Source of the DNA: Pseudomonadota bacterium
GTDB lineage: Bacteria > Pseudomonadota > Alphaproteobacteria > UBA9655
DNA: 8,375 nt
Direction of reading: 5' to 3'
NCBI GenBank assembly: GCA_021809225.1
Contig: JAKBAL010000077.1
Span: 1 to 8,375, forward strand
Shown here one piece after another: positions 1 to 5,942 of the stretch (position 1 is the first letter of the stretch; every line of letters starts with the position of its first letter). The translations under genes were made by a program, and so were the position numbers. The notes beneath the pieces are model-generated. The model saw nothing but the letters and a program-made list of their open reading frames with translations. It made no database searches and had not been told where the DNA came from.

Positions 1-480
1 CGAGCTCATGAGCATAGTGCTGGCGCAAAAAAAAGATTTGACTGAGGACCAAGCGATTGGAAGAAGCAAGGGAGGGTTAAGTACCAAAATTCATGCCACA
101 TGTGATGCTTTAGGAAATCCAACAGGATTTCATCTTACGCCTGGACAGCACCATGATTTGGAGGGCTCGGATACTTTGATGAATACATTGACAAAAGCAG
201 ATGCAACGCTTGCTGATAAGGCATATGATGCTGATGAACGAATGCGGGACAAGTTGAAAGAAAAGGGATGTCTCGCTGTCATTCCCTCAAAAAAGAATCG
301 AGTCCATCCAGCTGATTATGATAAGGACCTCTATAAATCACGGGCATTGATTGAAAATTTCTTTGCAAAGCTGAAGCAATACAGAGCAATTGCAACGCGA
401 TATGACAAGACAGCTCAGAACTTTTTAGGCGCCATTTATATGGCTTCTATCGTGATTTGGCTCAATTGATGACACGCCCT
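1..480 (+). mobile_element. IS5-family insertion sequence, right-hand part
   Basis: This is the 3' half of an insertion sequence whose left part lies outside the window. It holds the transposase C-terminal region. Directly after the stop codon comes AATTGATGACACGCCC (464-479), which read in reverse gives GGGCGTGTCATCAATT, the kind of terminal repeat I associate with IS5-family (IS427/IS1031-like) elements. The exact right end near 479-482 is inferred because the partner repeat is not in view. Confidence 0.55.
2..469 (+). CDS. IS5-family DDE transposase, C-terminal part (5' end outside window)
   Basis: This is the catalytic half of an IS5-type transposase, the enzyme that cuts and joins the ends of its own insertion sequence. 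The frame is open from the first bases of the window, so the ATG at 8 is probably internal. Residues are numbered from that ATG. They show the family blocks GRSKGGLSTKIH (18-29), the second catalytic Asp in ADKAYD (D70, residues 69-74), an NR..PADYDK stretch, and the third catalytic residue E116 in LIENFFAKLKQYR. The protein ends in the family-typical IWLN. In relatives from memory, a DSTxVRAH block with the first catalytic Asp sits where this protein reads LMSIVLAQ, so that residue may be lost. Many IS5 elements make the full protein from two frames by frameshifting, and the first frame would be upstream. The copy may be inactive. Confidence 0.8.
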   Translation, partial: ELMSIVLAQKKDLTEDQAIGRSKGGLSTKIHATCDALGNPTGFHLTPGQHHDLEGSDTLMNTLTKADATLADKAYDADERMRDKLKEKGCLAVIPSKKNRVHPADYDKDLYKSRALIENFFAKLKQYRAIATRYDKTAQNFLGAIYMASIVIWLN

Positions 481-650
481 AGAAAGATCAGCAAGAAGCT
501 TCATTAAAAAAAGGGCTTGAGAAACAATGAAACAAGAAAACGGAGTTAAAGGAAAAACTCAATCACTGAAAGCTGCTAGCAGTAGGCAAATGAATGAACC
601 CGTCTAATGGTAGTCAAGGGCTGTTTGGAGAAAGGAATACGCGTAGTATT

Positions 651-884
651 TTAGTATGTTGAAGAAGACGTTTTGCGGGACGTTCTTTGCTGAAAAGGTG
701 CTGGCTCTTCAAATGTCTCTTTGCGCTTAGGGGTGTTTTGACTGCGTGTTGAAAGCAGTTCTTGTCGACACTTTCTAAGCTTATTAAGTTCGCGTACATC
801 ATCACGATCTTGAACTTGAAGTGCTCCGACTTTAATTTCGAGAAGATCAAGTAAAATTTCAGCTGATTGTTGTGATAAGGTCAT
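651..884 (-). CDS. Small hypothetical protein (77 aa)
   Basis: I do not recognise this protein. The first 45 residues are rich in Leu, Glu, Asp and Arg and read as two amphipathic helices (LLDLLEIKVGALQVQDRDDV, then RELNKLRKCRQELL). The last 30 are Lys/Thr/Ser/Pro-rich and look disordered. No membrane segment or signal peptide is visible. I prefer this frame over the overlapping 614-850 frame on the same strand because its composition is protein-like and because a TATAAT box lies 32 bp upstream of its ATG. The AGAGAG before the ATG is only a weak Shine-Dalgarno. The gene follows the recombinase on the same strand, with a 218-bp gap holding two inverted repeats, so it probably has its own promoter. 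Function is unknown, and a chance reading frame is not excluded. Confidence 0.5.
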   Translation of the reverse strand: MTLSQQSAEILLDLLEIKVGALQVQDRDDVRELNKLRKCRQELLSTRSQNTPKRKETFEEPAPFQQRTSRKTSSSTY

Positions 885-915
885 GGCAAGCTCTCTGGGA
901 TGAATTGTTGAATTT

Positions 916-921
916 ATTATA
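916..921 (-). promoter_or_regulatory. Candidate -10 box for the 77-aa gene
   Basis: The minus strand reads a perfect TATAAT here, 32 bp upstream of the ATG at 884. No good -35 hexamer lies 16-18 bp further upstream (TCTTTT at 17 bp). That -35 position overlaps the inner edge of the 940-987 inverted repeat, so a regulator bound to the repeat could control this promoter. In AT-rich DNA such boxes also arise by chance. Confidence 0.3.
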
Positions 922-939
922 GATCTGGGGATGTTAAAA

Positions 940-987
940 AAAGATGAAAAATGCCACTTTTAACTTTTGAAAAATTTTTTCATCTTT
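940..987. repeat. Perfect 12-bp inverted repeat, 24-nt spacer
   Basis: AAAGATGAAAAA (940-951) is exactly complementary to TTTTTCATCTTT (976-987). On the minus strand the right arm is followed by a T-run, so it could end transcription coming from the recombinase gene, although the stem is almost all A/T. It could instead be an operator for the 77-aa gene, or a recombinase binding site. Confidence 0.5.
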
Positions 988-999
988 CTTTTGGTAAAG
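982..999 (+). repeat. Imperfect direct repeat flanking the recombinase, copy 1
   Basis: ATCTTTC followed by TTTTGGTAAAG recurs at 2489-2509 in the same orientation, with a 3-nt length difference in the T-run. The exact shared core is TTTTGGTAAAG (989-999 and 2499-2509). The pair brackets the recombinase gene. Low complexity makes coincidence possible. Confidence 0.3.
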
Positions 1000-1023
1000 A
1001 AGAACGACTTTGAGGATGTGACG

Positions 1024-1051
1024 TTGGGACAAAAACGATGTTTAGTCCCAA
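1024..1051. repeat. Inverted repeat / hairpin downstream of the recombinase gene
   Basis: TTGGGAC (1024-1030) pairs perfectly with GTCCCAA (1045-1051). Inside, AAAC and GTTT around a GAT triloop can extend the hairpin. It lies 52 bp beyond the recombinase stop codon. No T-run follows on either strand, so it is not a standard intrinsic terminator. A stem-loop in the transcript, or a protein binding site, is equally possible. Confidence 0.45.
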
Positions 1052-1102
1052 TGAGTAATGGCATAGATGCAGATTGAATAAAGAAAACCCATGCACTTAT
1101 TT

Positions 1103-2404
1103 TTATGCGGTTTCTGTGGTGAGCGTTTTATTTCTCGCCGTTTTATGGCGTTCTCTTAGCTCAATATCAATGTATTTATCTGTAATAGCACTTGAGCTAT
1201 GGCCTGCGTCATCACGCACATGCTCTCGGGGACGATGTTTTACATCTTCAGATATTCCGGTGTGTCTTAGCCAATGAACCGTTGCCATGCGAAGATTATT
1301 TGCTTCTTCGTGATTGCCATTGGTTTCTAGGTAATCAGCTGCTTGATCGAAGCAAACTTGTACAAGTCGTCGTATGGGTCTCTCACTGGTCATGGGTATG
1401 TTGGGATTTTTAGCATGAGGGATCAGTGAAATTTTTTCATCTAGAGAAGGGAAGGGGGGAAGTTTCAGATATGTCACCCGATAATGCTTTAGAGCATTTA
1501 GCATGGCATTACTTACCGCGATTTGCCTGGCCTTATTTCCTTTTCCTACTGTTTTAAACCACCAATTTTCTTCAGAATCTTTGTAAAAATCTCCCATGGT
1601 GGGTGTCCAACGAGGTCTTGCTGTTAATTCAGAAATCCGCAAATACATGCCATAGAGGCACGAAAGGATAAAGACTGTTCTCTCATGAGCAATATTTTGG
1701 AATGCCTTTTCTTTCGCAAGATTGACTACGGTTTCCCATTGTTGGTTAGAAAGACGCCGAATGGGCTGTATTTTAGCTTGTTTTTGAATAAATTTACTTT
1801 TTTGTCGGATTAAGGCAATGGGGTTAACCTGAGCGACTTCCTCTTGGAGAAGATAGTTATAAAAGCTGCTCAAGATACCAAACATAACTTTCAAAGATTG
1901 CTGCGAGAACTGGTAAGAATCTTTATCAGGTTTAAGCCCATCTTTATGGTTTTTTTTGTTTATATGAGCTTCGAAAGGTCGCCATTCAGGATTAGGCCTC
2001 TTTTCTCCATGAATTGTCTTGAAACGTGCAACGGTTTTTAATCCGATCCAACGTTTGGAAGGCTTTAGGCAGAATTCAATGAAGGATTCAATGTCTTCTC
2101 GCTTATGCTCTAACAGTGATTGATTGCGCACAAACCAACTCCATTGAAGAAAGCGTTCTAGGTCTCGACGATAAGCCGTAAAGGTATCAGCGCTACCACG
2201 GTAGCTGTGTAAGAAGTTGAGAGCCATTTGATAATCTTTGGGAGCGAATAGAGGTACCGTAATTTTTGTTGAGAAGAAGCAATAATCTAACCACTGAGAG
2301 ATGATATGAAGAGGGTTTTCATCGGCATAAATCTTTTTATGCTGAGCCATAACTTCCTCAAAGGTGTCAAAAACAGGTGTAGGAATATAGTATTTATTTT
2401 TCAT
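1103..2404 (-). CDS. Tyrosine recombinase / phage-type integrase
   Basis: This is a site-specific DNA recombinase that cuts and rejoins DNA through a covalent phosphotyrosine link. Residues 55-200 resemble the N-terminal core-binding (SAM-like) domain, and 215-433 are the catalytic domain. All catalytic positions are visible: R256 (YLRISEL), the beta-hairpin lysine K288 (GKGNKARQI), H377 and R380 (HWLRHTG), H402 (DDAGHSS) and the nucleophile Y411 (TDKYIDIELRERH). At 433 residues it is long for a Xer protein but normal for plasmid- or island-type integrases, which often carry an extra N-terminal segment (here 1-55). The start is fixed by GGGAGGG (2412-2418), 7 nt before the ATG. One nucleotide upstream of that sits the 14-6-14 palindrome, a candidate recombination or control site. 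The gene appears intact, with no frameshift or missing key residue. Which element it mobilises is not visible: no excisionase or relaxase gene accompanies it. Confidence 0.93.
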   Translation of the reverse strand: MKNKYYIPTPVFDTFEEVMAQHKKIYADENPLHIISQWLDYCFFSTKITVPLFAPKDYQMALNFLHSYRGSADTFTAYRRDLERFLQWSWFVRNQSLLEHKREDIESFIEFCLKPSKRWIGLKTVARFKTIHGEKRPNPEWRPFEAHINKKNHKDGLKPDKDSYQFSQQSLKVMFGILSSFYNYLLQEEVAQVNPIALIRQKSKFIQKQAKIQPIRRLSNQQWETVVNLAKEKAFQNIAHERTVFILSCLYGMYLRISELTARPRWTPTMGDFYKDSEENWWFKTVGKGNKARQIAVSNAMLNALKHYRVTYLKLPPFPSLDEKISLIPHAKNPNIPMTSERPIRRLVQVCFDQAADYLETNGNHEEANNLRMATVHWLRHTGISEDVKHRPREHVRDDAGHSSSAITDKYIDIELRERHKTARNKTLTTETA

Positions 2405-2411
2405 CTTGAAG

Positions 2412-2418
2412 CCCTCCC
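2412..2418 (-). promoter_or_regulatory. Ribosome binding site of the recombinase gene
   Basis: The minus strand reads GGGAGGG, 7 nt upstream of the ATG at 2404, a strong Shine-Dalgarno that decides the start. It follows the 34-bp palindrome by one nucleotide, so folding of the leader RNA, or recombinase bound to the palindrome, could affect expression. Confidence 0.75.
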
Positions 2419-2419
2419 A

Positions 2420-2453
2420 TTAAAATCCGGTAAACAACCTTACCGGATTTTAA
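2420..2453. repeat. Perfect 14-6-14 palindrome upstream of the recombinase: candidate recombination core site
   Basis: TTAAAATCCGGTAA (2420-2433) and TTACCGGATTTTAA (2440-2453) are exact inverse complements around a 6-bp asymmetric centre, ACAACC. Two binding arms of 11-14 bp around a 6-8 bp strand-exchange region is the architecture of tyrosine-recombinase core sites (dif 11-6-11, loxP 13-8-13). The position, immediately in front of an intact tyrosine recombinase gene, fits a cognate site. Alternatives are an autoregulatory operator or a leader RNA hairpin. No T-run follows on either strand, so an intrinsic terminator is less likely. The sequence is seen directly; the recombination role is inference. 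Confidence 0.6.
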
Positions 2454-2474
2454 CGGGGATGGATAGTTGCATAA

Positions 2475-2526
2475 TTTCTACTCTCTCGATCTTTATTTTT
2501 TTGGTAAAGCTGAGAGATAGTAGAAA
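2475..2526. repeat. Inverted repeat with 2-nt bulge upstream of the recombinase
   Basis: TTTCTACT (2475-2482) pairs with AGTAGAAA (2519-2526), and CTCTC (2483-2487) pairs with GAGAG (2512-2516). An AT bulge at 2517-2518 lies on one side and a 24-nt T-rich loop between the arms. It lies in the likely promoter region of the recombinase gene and could be an operator or an accessory binding site. Confidence 0.45.
2489..2509 (+). repeat. Imperfect direct repeat flanking the recombinase, copy 2
   Basis: This is the partner of the 982-999 copy and shares ATCTTT and TTTTGGTAAAG with a longer T-run. It lies inside the loop of the 2475-2526 inverted repeat. If real, the pair would bound a segment of about 1.5 kb that holds only the recombinase gene and its nearby repeats. 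Confidence 0.3.
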
Positions 2527-2737
2527 AAACATTGAATCAATTTGACATCAGAAAATCGATTGTCTAGGTTTATATTTTCAATACATTAATTGAGGATTTT
2601 GTTACATAATATCAGAAGGGTAAAACTTTCAAAACTATGAAGAGAGTAAGTGTGGGTGTATGCTTTTAAGCAAACGAAGCTTTAAAGTAGAAGAGAGTGT
2701 GTATAAGCTCGCATAATTTTACTGTAAATATTTTATT

Positions 2738-2743
2738 TATAAT
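2738..2743 (+). promoter_or_regulatory. Candidate -10 box of the double-patatin gene
   Basis: A perfect TATAAT lies 28 bp before the ATG at 2772, giving a short leader of roughly 20 nt that carries the Shine-Dalgarno. No good -35 element is seen at 16-18 bp (AATTTT at 17 bp), so the promoter may need an activator or a non-standard sigma factor. Confidence 0.4.
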
Positions 2744-2757
2744 AAATATAGCATAAA

Positions 2758-2763
2758 AGGGAG
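2758..2763 (+). promoter_or_regulatory. Ribosome binding site of the double-patatin gene
   Basis: AGGGAG ends 8 nt before the ATG at 2772. It fixes the start at a methionine followed by a typical signal peptide, which supports this start over later methionines. Confidence 0.75.
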
Positions 2764-2771
2764 AAAACAAC

Positions 2772-5468
2772 ATGTTTTTTAAAAAAATTTACAATTATTT
2801 TGTTGTACTGGCCATAGTTTTAACAATGATGGAATGCTCTCCTGCTAATGCAATGCTTCGCAGAACTACAACTCTTATGGATTCAATTCTCACTAAAAGA
2901 ACAACACCCATTGTAAGATATTATACATCTCAAGCATTTGGCAACCTAGATCTCAAGGAAGAAAAAAGTTATATCCTACCACAAAAAACACAAACTCAAT
3001 TAAAGAAGCATTCGCTGATTTCAATGGCAGAAAATGAAGATGATGATCTTATGTATACAGGCTTATCAATAGATGGGAGCGGAGTTAAATCGATAGTCTC
3101 TACTAAAGTATTAGACAAATTAGATCAAGAAATACAAAGGCAATCTTCTCAAAGATATACTTTGTGTGATGTATTTGATTATATAGGTGGAACATCTTCA
3201 GGAGCTCTATTAGCTCTTACAATCTCTACAAAAAGATCCTTACCTGCTTTAATAGAAAATATAGATTTTAATAGAGTGCCACTTAAACTCAAAACTTTTC
3301 AAAATTTTTTGTATCAGTGGTATGGTCCACGATTTCAACATCTTGTTGAACCATTCGAACAATATTTAAAAGTACAATTTAGAGAAAGAGGAGTACTTCA
3401 AGAAGTAGAAGTGTGTAAGGATCTAAAATTATCCGACCTTCAAACTAATGTTGCTATTACAAGCGTACGTATTCAAGACTTTAAAACGCATGTTTTTACC
3501 AATGAGCCAAGGGTTGATCTTGCTCATGATTTTCCACTATGGCAAGTTGCAAGAGCTTCATTATCGGTTCCAGGTCTTGTCCCAGCTGTTGATTTAGAAA
3601 TAGATGGAGAAACTGCATCCCTTATAGATGGTGTCCTTTATATAAGAAATACTTCTCAGCTTGTATATAATAAAATTCTTGACGCTTCCCGTAGAAATGA
3701 AAATTTCCGCGGAATGCGTCATGTTGCTACTCCTTCTAATGTATACATGTTATCGGTTGGTGCTGATGATGCCATAGAAGATAAAAATCTTAGTGGTGGA
3801 CTTTTAGCTTTACTGCATAAAAGTAAAATTCTCAGTTATCTTACCCATGGTGCTAGCTCTAGTGTAGATAGTGAAATGCGGCAATTACTTGGGCAAAACT
3901 ATAATAGATTAGGGCTTAACCCAGAGATATATAAAATTCCTTACGATGCGTATGATCCAGCAACTTTGAGAAAATTGGATGTTTATGCAAATGAAATAAT
4001 TAAACAGAGTGACCTGCCTAGATTAGCAACAAAACTCCTTCAGATCAGAGAGAAAAGAACGAAAAAATCTCCTTCTCCTTCTCCGTCTCCTTTCTCCATC
4101 TCTCTTTCGAGTACCGCACCAAAGAAAATAGCTTTATCAATTGATGGAGGTGGTATAAGAGGGATTATTCCAGCACTTATTCTCAGTAGACTTGAAAAGA
4201 AAACTGGAAAATCAATCTCTGAGCTTTTCGATTTTATAGGAGGAACATCTACGGGAGGCATTCTCGCTTTAGGCCTTACTATGCCCAAAAAAAATTGGGA
4301 TATCCTCCGAATAATGTTAAAAAATCCATCTCAAGACGACTTAAAAAAAATTGAACCAGGAGAGTTAGGAATCTTTTGTAAAGATGATGAGCTTTATTGC
4401 AAGGCTCATAAGAAAGAAGAGATGCAGATTAAAATTGGTAATCATAAAGATGATCTTCATCCAGAGGTTTTTGAAAGGATCTTAAATGCCTTAAAGGCAT
4501 CTCGAAAGATAGAGCCAAATGATGAAGAGGCCTTATTTCAATATACATTATTGATAGGTTATACTCCAACAAAGCCTAAATTTAGAGCAGAAGACCTTCT
4601 AAATTTATATTTAGGTGAAAATAGATTTAAGATTTTTAATACTTCAAGATCTTATGGAGAGAGATTATTATCCATAGGAAGATTGATTAGACCAGGTTAC
4701 TCAAGCGAAGGTTTAGAAAGCTTACTGACAGAAAAGTTTGGAGATAGTCGTATGAGTGATGCTCTCTGCCCTATACTTATAACAGCTACTGAATTTAAAA
4801 CGAAGCGAATTCATACTTTCAATGAGGGTAGTGCGAATGATCTGGATTATGAATTTTTAGAGTTCGTTCGAGAAGTAGGTAGAGCCACTTCAGCTGGTCC
4901 AAGTTACTTTTATCCTGCTAAAGTTTGGTTACGGAAAAGGAATAATGAACCGGGGGAGTATAAGTATTTTGCTGATGGTGGAATGGGCTGTAACAACCCT
5001 TCACAATTAGCATTTAATAGGATGCATAAAGTCGTAGGATCTGACAATCTCTACATAGTATCTCTCGGTACAGGGCAGCCTGATTACGTTCATCCACGTC
5101 AGGAAGGTTGGATGAGCTGGATCAAAGCAGGTCACTTTATACCTTGGAAAAAAAACCAGCCTAAAGGGGATTCTGGAGTAGGGCATTGGTTACCCTGGAT
5201 TGTGAAGTATTATATGGCAGCAAATAGTGTTGGTACCGATCAAGAAGTAAGTGCATTACTGGGAAATCGGTATAAAAGAATTCAACCAACGCTGGAGAAG
5301 CCAATAGAATTGGACGAAATAGATGAAGGCACCATTAATTATTTACAAGAAGTAGCTAAGAAAATTCCAGAAAAAGAAATTGATGATATTCTCAAAATTA
5401 TAGAAAAAGTAAAAGATTATAGGGCATTTAAAACCGGAGGAGTTAGGGAAAGGAGAGTATTTACCTAA
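2772..5468 (+). CDS. Secreted double patatin-like phospholipase (898 aa)
   Basis: This is a predicted phospholipase A-type lipid acyl hydrolase with two patatin domains in one chain. Residues 1-27 form a signal peptide (KK at 4-5, hydrophobic 8-20, cleavage after SPANA), so it is exported. Domain 1 (about 95-425) has a variant oxyanion loop DGSGVKS (101-107), the nucleophile S142 in GTSSG and the Asp D286 in IDGV. Domain 2 (about 450-880) is canonical: DGGGIRG (458-464), S493 in GTSTG and D735 in ADGG. Both keep the SxG strand (LSVGA 327-331, VSLGT 763-767) and a matching C-terminal segment (SSVDSEMRQLLGQNY and NSVGTDQEVSALLGNRY), which points to a tandem duplication. A Ser-Pro repeat (433-440) links them. 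Domain 2 has about 90 extra residues (510-600) after the nucleophile. Patatin proteins such as ExoU, VipD and Rickettsia Pat1/Pat2 act on host membranes; an effector role here is inference. The gene appears to be transcribed alone. Confidence 0.92.
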   Translation: MFFKKIYNYFVVLAIVLTMMECSPANAMLRRTTTLMDSILTKRTTPIVRYYTSQAFGNLDLKEEKSYILPQKTQTQLKKHSLISMAENEDDDLMYTGLSIDGSGVKSIVSTKVLDKLDQEIQRQSSQRYTLCDVFDYIGGTSSGALLALTISTKRSLPALIENIDFNRVPLKLKTFQNFLYQWYGPRFQHLVEPFEQYLKVQFRERGVLQEVEVCKDLKLSDLQTNVAITSVRIQDFKTHVFTNEPRVDLAHDFPLWQVARASLSVPGLVPAVDLEIDGETASLIDGVLYIRNTSQLVYNKILDASRRNENFRGMRHVATPSNVYMLSVGADDAIEDKNLSGGLLALLHKSKILSYLTHGASSSVDSEMRQLLGQNYNRLGLNPEIYKIPYDAYDPATLRKLDVYANEIIKQSDLPRLATKLLQIREKRTKKSPSPSPSPFSISLSSTAPKKIALSIDGGGIRGIIPALILSRLEKKTGKSISELFDFIGGTSTGGILALGLTMPKKNWDILRIMLKNPSQDDLKKIEPGELGIFCKDDELYCKAHKKEEMQIKIGNHKDDLHPEVFERILNALKASRKIEPNDEEALFQYTLLIGYTPTKPKFRAEDLLNLYLGENRFKIFNTSRSYGERLLSIGRLIRPGYSSEGLESLLTEKFGDSRMSDALCPILITATEFKTKRIHTFNEGSANDLDYEFLEFVREVGRATSAGPSYFYPAKVWLRKRNNEPGEYKYFADGGMGCNNPSQLAFNRMHKVVGSDNLYIVSLGTGQPDYVHPRQEGWMSWIKAGHFIPWKKNQPKGDSGVGHWLPWIVKYYMAANSVGTDQEVSALLGNRYKRIQPTLEKPIELDEIDEGTINYLQEVAKKIPEKEIDDILKIIEKVKDYRAFKTGGVRERRVFT
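4068..4091 (+). repeat. Four 6-bp tandem repeats encoding a Ser-Pro linker
   Basis: TCTCCT occurs four times in a row, the third as TCTCCG, within a longer pyrimidine-only stretch. It encodes (Ser-Pro)4 exactly between the two patatin domains. Copy-number changes would keep the frame and only alter linker length, so this is not a phase-variation switch. Confidence 0.8.
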
Positions 5469-5505
5469 AGATAGATAAAGCTGTTGTTTGGAATTCTTGA
5501 AAAAC

Positions 5506-5536
5506 CTTTGGTTGTGTTAAAGCACACCAAAGTTTT
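5506..5536 (+). terminator. Probable intrinsic terminator after the double-patatin gene
   Basis: CTTTGGTTGTG (5506-5516) pairs with CACACCAAAG (5523-5532) with one bulged T and a loop of 6 nt, followed by TTTT. It starts 38 nt after the stop codon. The U-tract is short, so termination may be partial. Confidence 0.6.
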
Positions 5537-5596
5537 AGTGTCATATCGATCATTTCAACTTTTTTGGAAACAACTTTTGTTCGACGGGTCATGCGC

Positions 5597-5765
5597 GAGA
5601 CCATTCAAAACCGGGGGGTGACGGCAAAAAAGACTGGTTTGATCTTATTCGATCGTAATTCCCATTACCATCCCAAAAGAAATGAAATTCTTATCCGGAA
5701 TCTATTATAATCATAGGTTCTTTTCTCTTGATTTTTCTTAAGACCCCCCGGTTTTGAATGGTCTC
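5597..5765. mobile_element. MITE-like element with perfect 23-bp terminal inverted repeats
   Basis: The 23 bases at 5597-5619 (starting GAGACCATTC, ending in six Gs and a T) are exactly repeated in inverse complement at 5743-5765. They enclose 123 bp without a reading frame of note. The ends are much richer in G and C than the surrounding DNA. This is the form of a non-autonomous miniature element, or of an insertion sequence reduced by deletion. No clean target-site duplication is visible: the flanks are ATGCGC on the left and ATGAGG on the right. I cannot assign a family. A large transcribed stem-loop is the alternative. Confidence 0.6.
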
Positions 5766-5942
5766 ATGAGGACCCCACACTTTTAGAGGCTCTCCTAACA
5801 CTGGGCCAAAATCAAGAAAGCTTATTATAATAATGTATTGTTATTTTTCAAAGTTTAAATAAAAAAAATTTTTAAAATTTAAAAAAAAGATAGATTCTCG
5901 TAAATTATGTAAATGTTGTAACGCAAAAATAAGGATGACCAT
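5766..5942 (+). promoter_or_regulatory. AT-rich leader of the 237-aa gene with candidate -10 and RBS
   Basis: A perfect TATAAT lies at 5826-5831 without a good -35 box. Then comes about 90 bp of nearly pure A/T, and then the Shine-Dalgarno AAGGA (5931-5935), 7 nt before the ATG at 5943. If that box is used, the leader would be about 105 nt long. I see no recognisable riboswitch. Confidence 0.4.

Larger units (their letters stand above)
2454..2771. other. Intergenic region between recombinase and double patatin
   Basis: This is 318 bp of AT-rich DNA between divergent genes. It holds an inverted repeat at 2475-2526, copy 2 of the direct repeat, an isolated TTGACA (2542-2547) with no good -10 box at 17 bp, a weak hairpin (CTTTTAAGC at 2663-2671 with GCTTTAAAG at 2679-2687, one mismatch), and the patatin -10 box and Shine-Dalgarno. 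I see no convincing gene. A 10-codon frame (MKRVSVGVCF) in the stretch lacks a ribosome binding site. Confidence 0.6.

Noticed and set aside
527..607. 26-codon plus-strand frame (MKQENGVKGK...)
   Set aside because: Too short, with no good Shine-Dalgarno and no recognisable similarity; it lies in the debris beyond the insertion-sequence end.
614..850. Second minus-strand frame overlapping the 77-aa gene
   Set aside because: It is a different frame of the same DNA, has less protein-like composition and no promoter or ribosome binding site; I chose 651-884.
1074..2545. Several plus-strand frames across the recombinase gene (1074-1277, 1192-1413, 1844-2041, 2306-2545)
   Set aside because: They are antisense shadows of an intact recombinase with complete catalytic residues.
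2542..2547. TTGACA as the -35 box of the patatin gene
   Set aside because: The best -10 at 17 bp is TAGGTT, only three of six bases, and it lies about 200 bp before the gene; the TATAAT at 2738 is better placed.
4040..4288. Minus-strand frame inside the double-patatin gene
   Set aside because: It is antisense to the conserved DGGGIRG and GTSTG region, and its Gly/Asp/Glu-rich end is only the complement of the Ser-Pro repeat.
2772..5468. Patatin as an antiphage CBASS (CapV-type) effector
   Set aside because: No nucleotide cyclase or associated signalling genes lie nearby, and the protein has a signal peptide, which does not fit a cytoplasmic defence effector.
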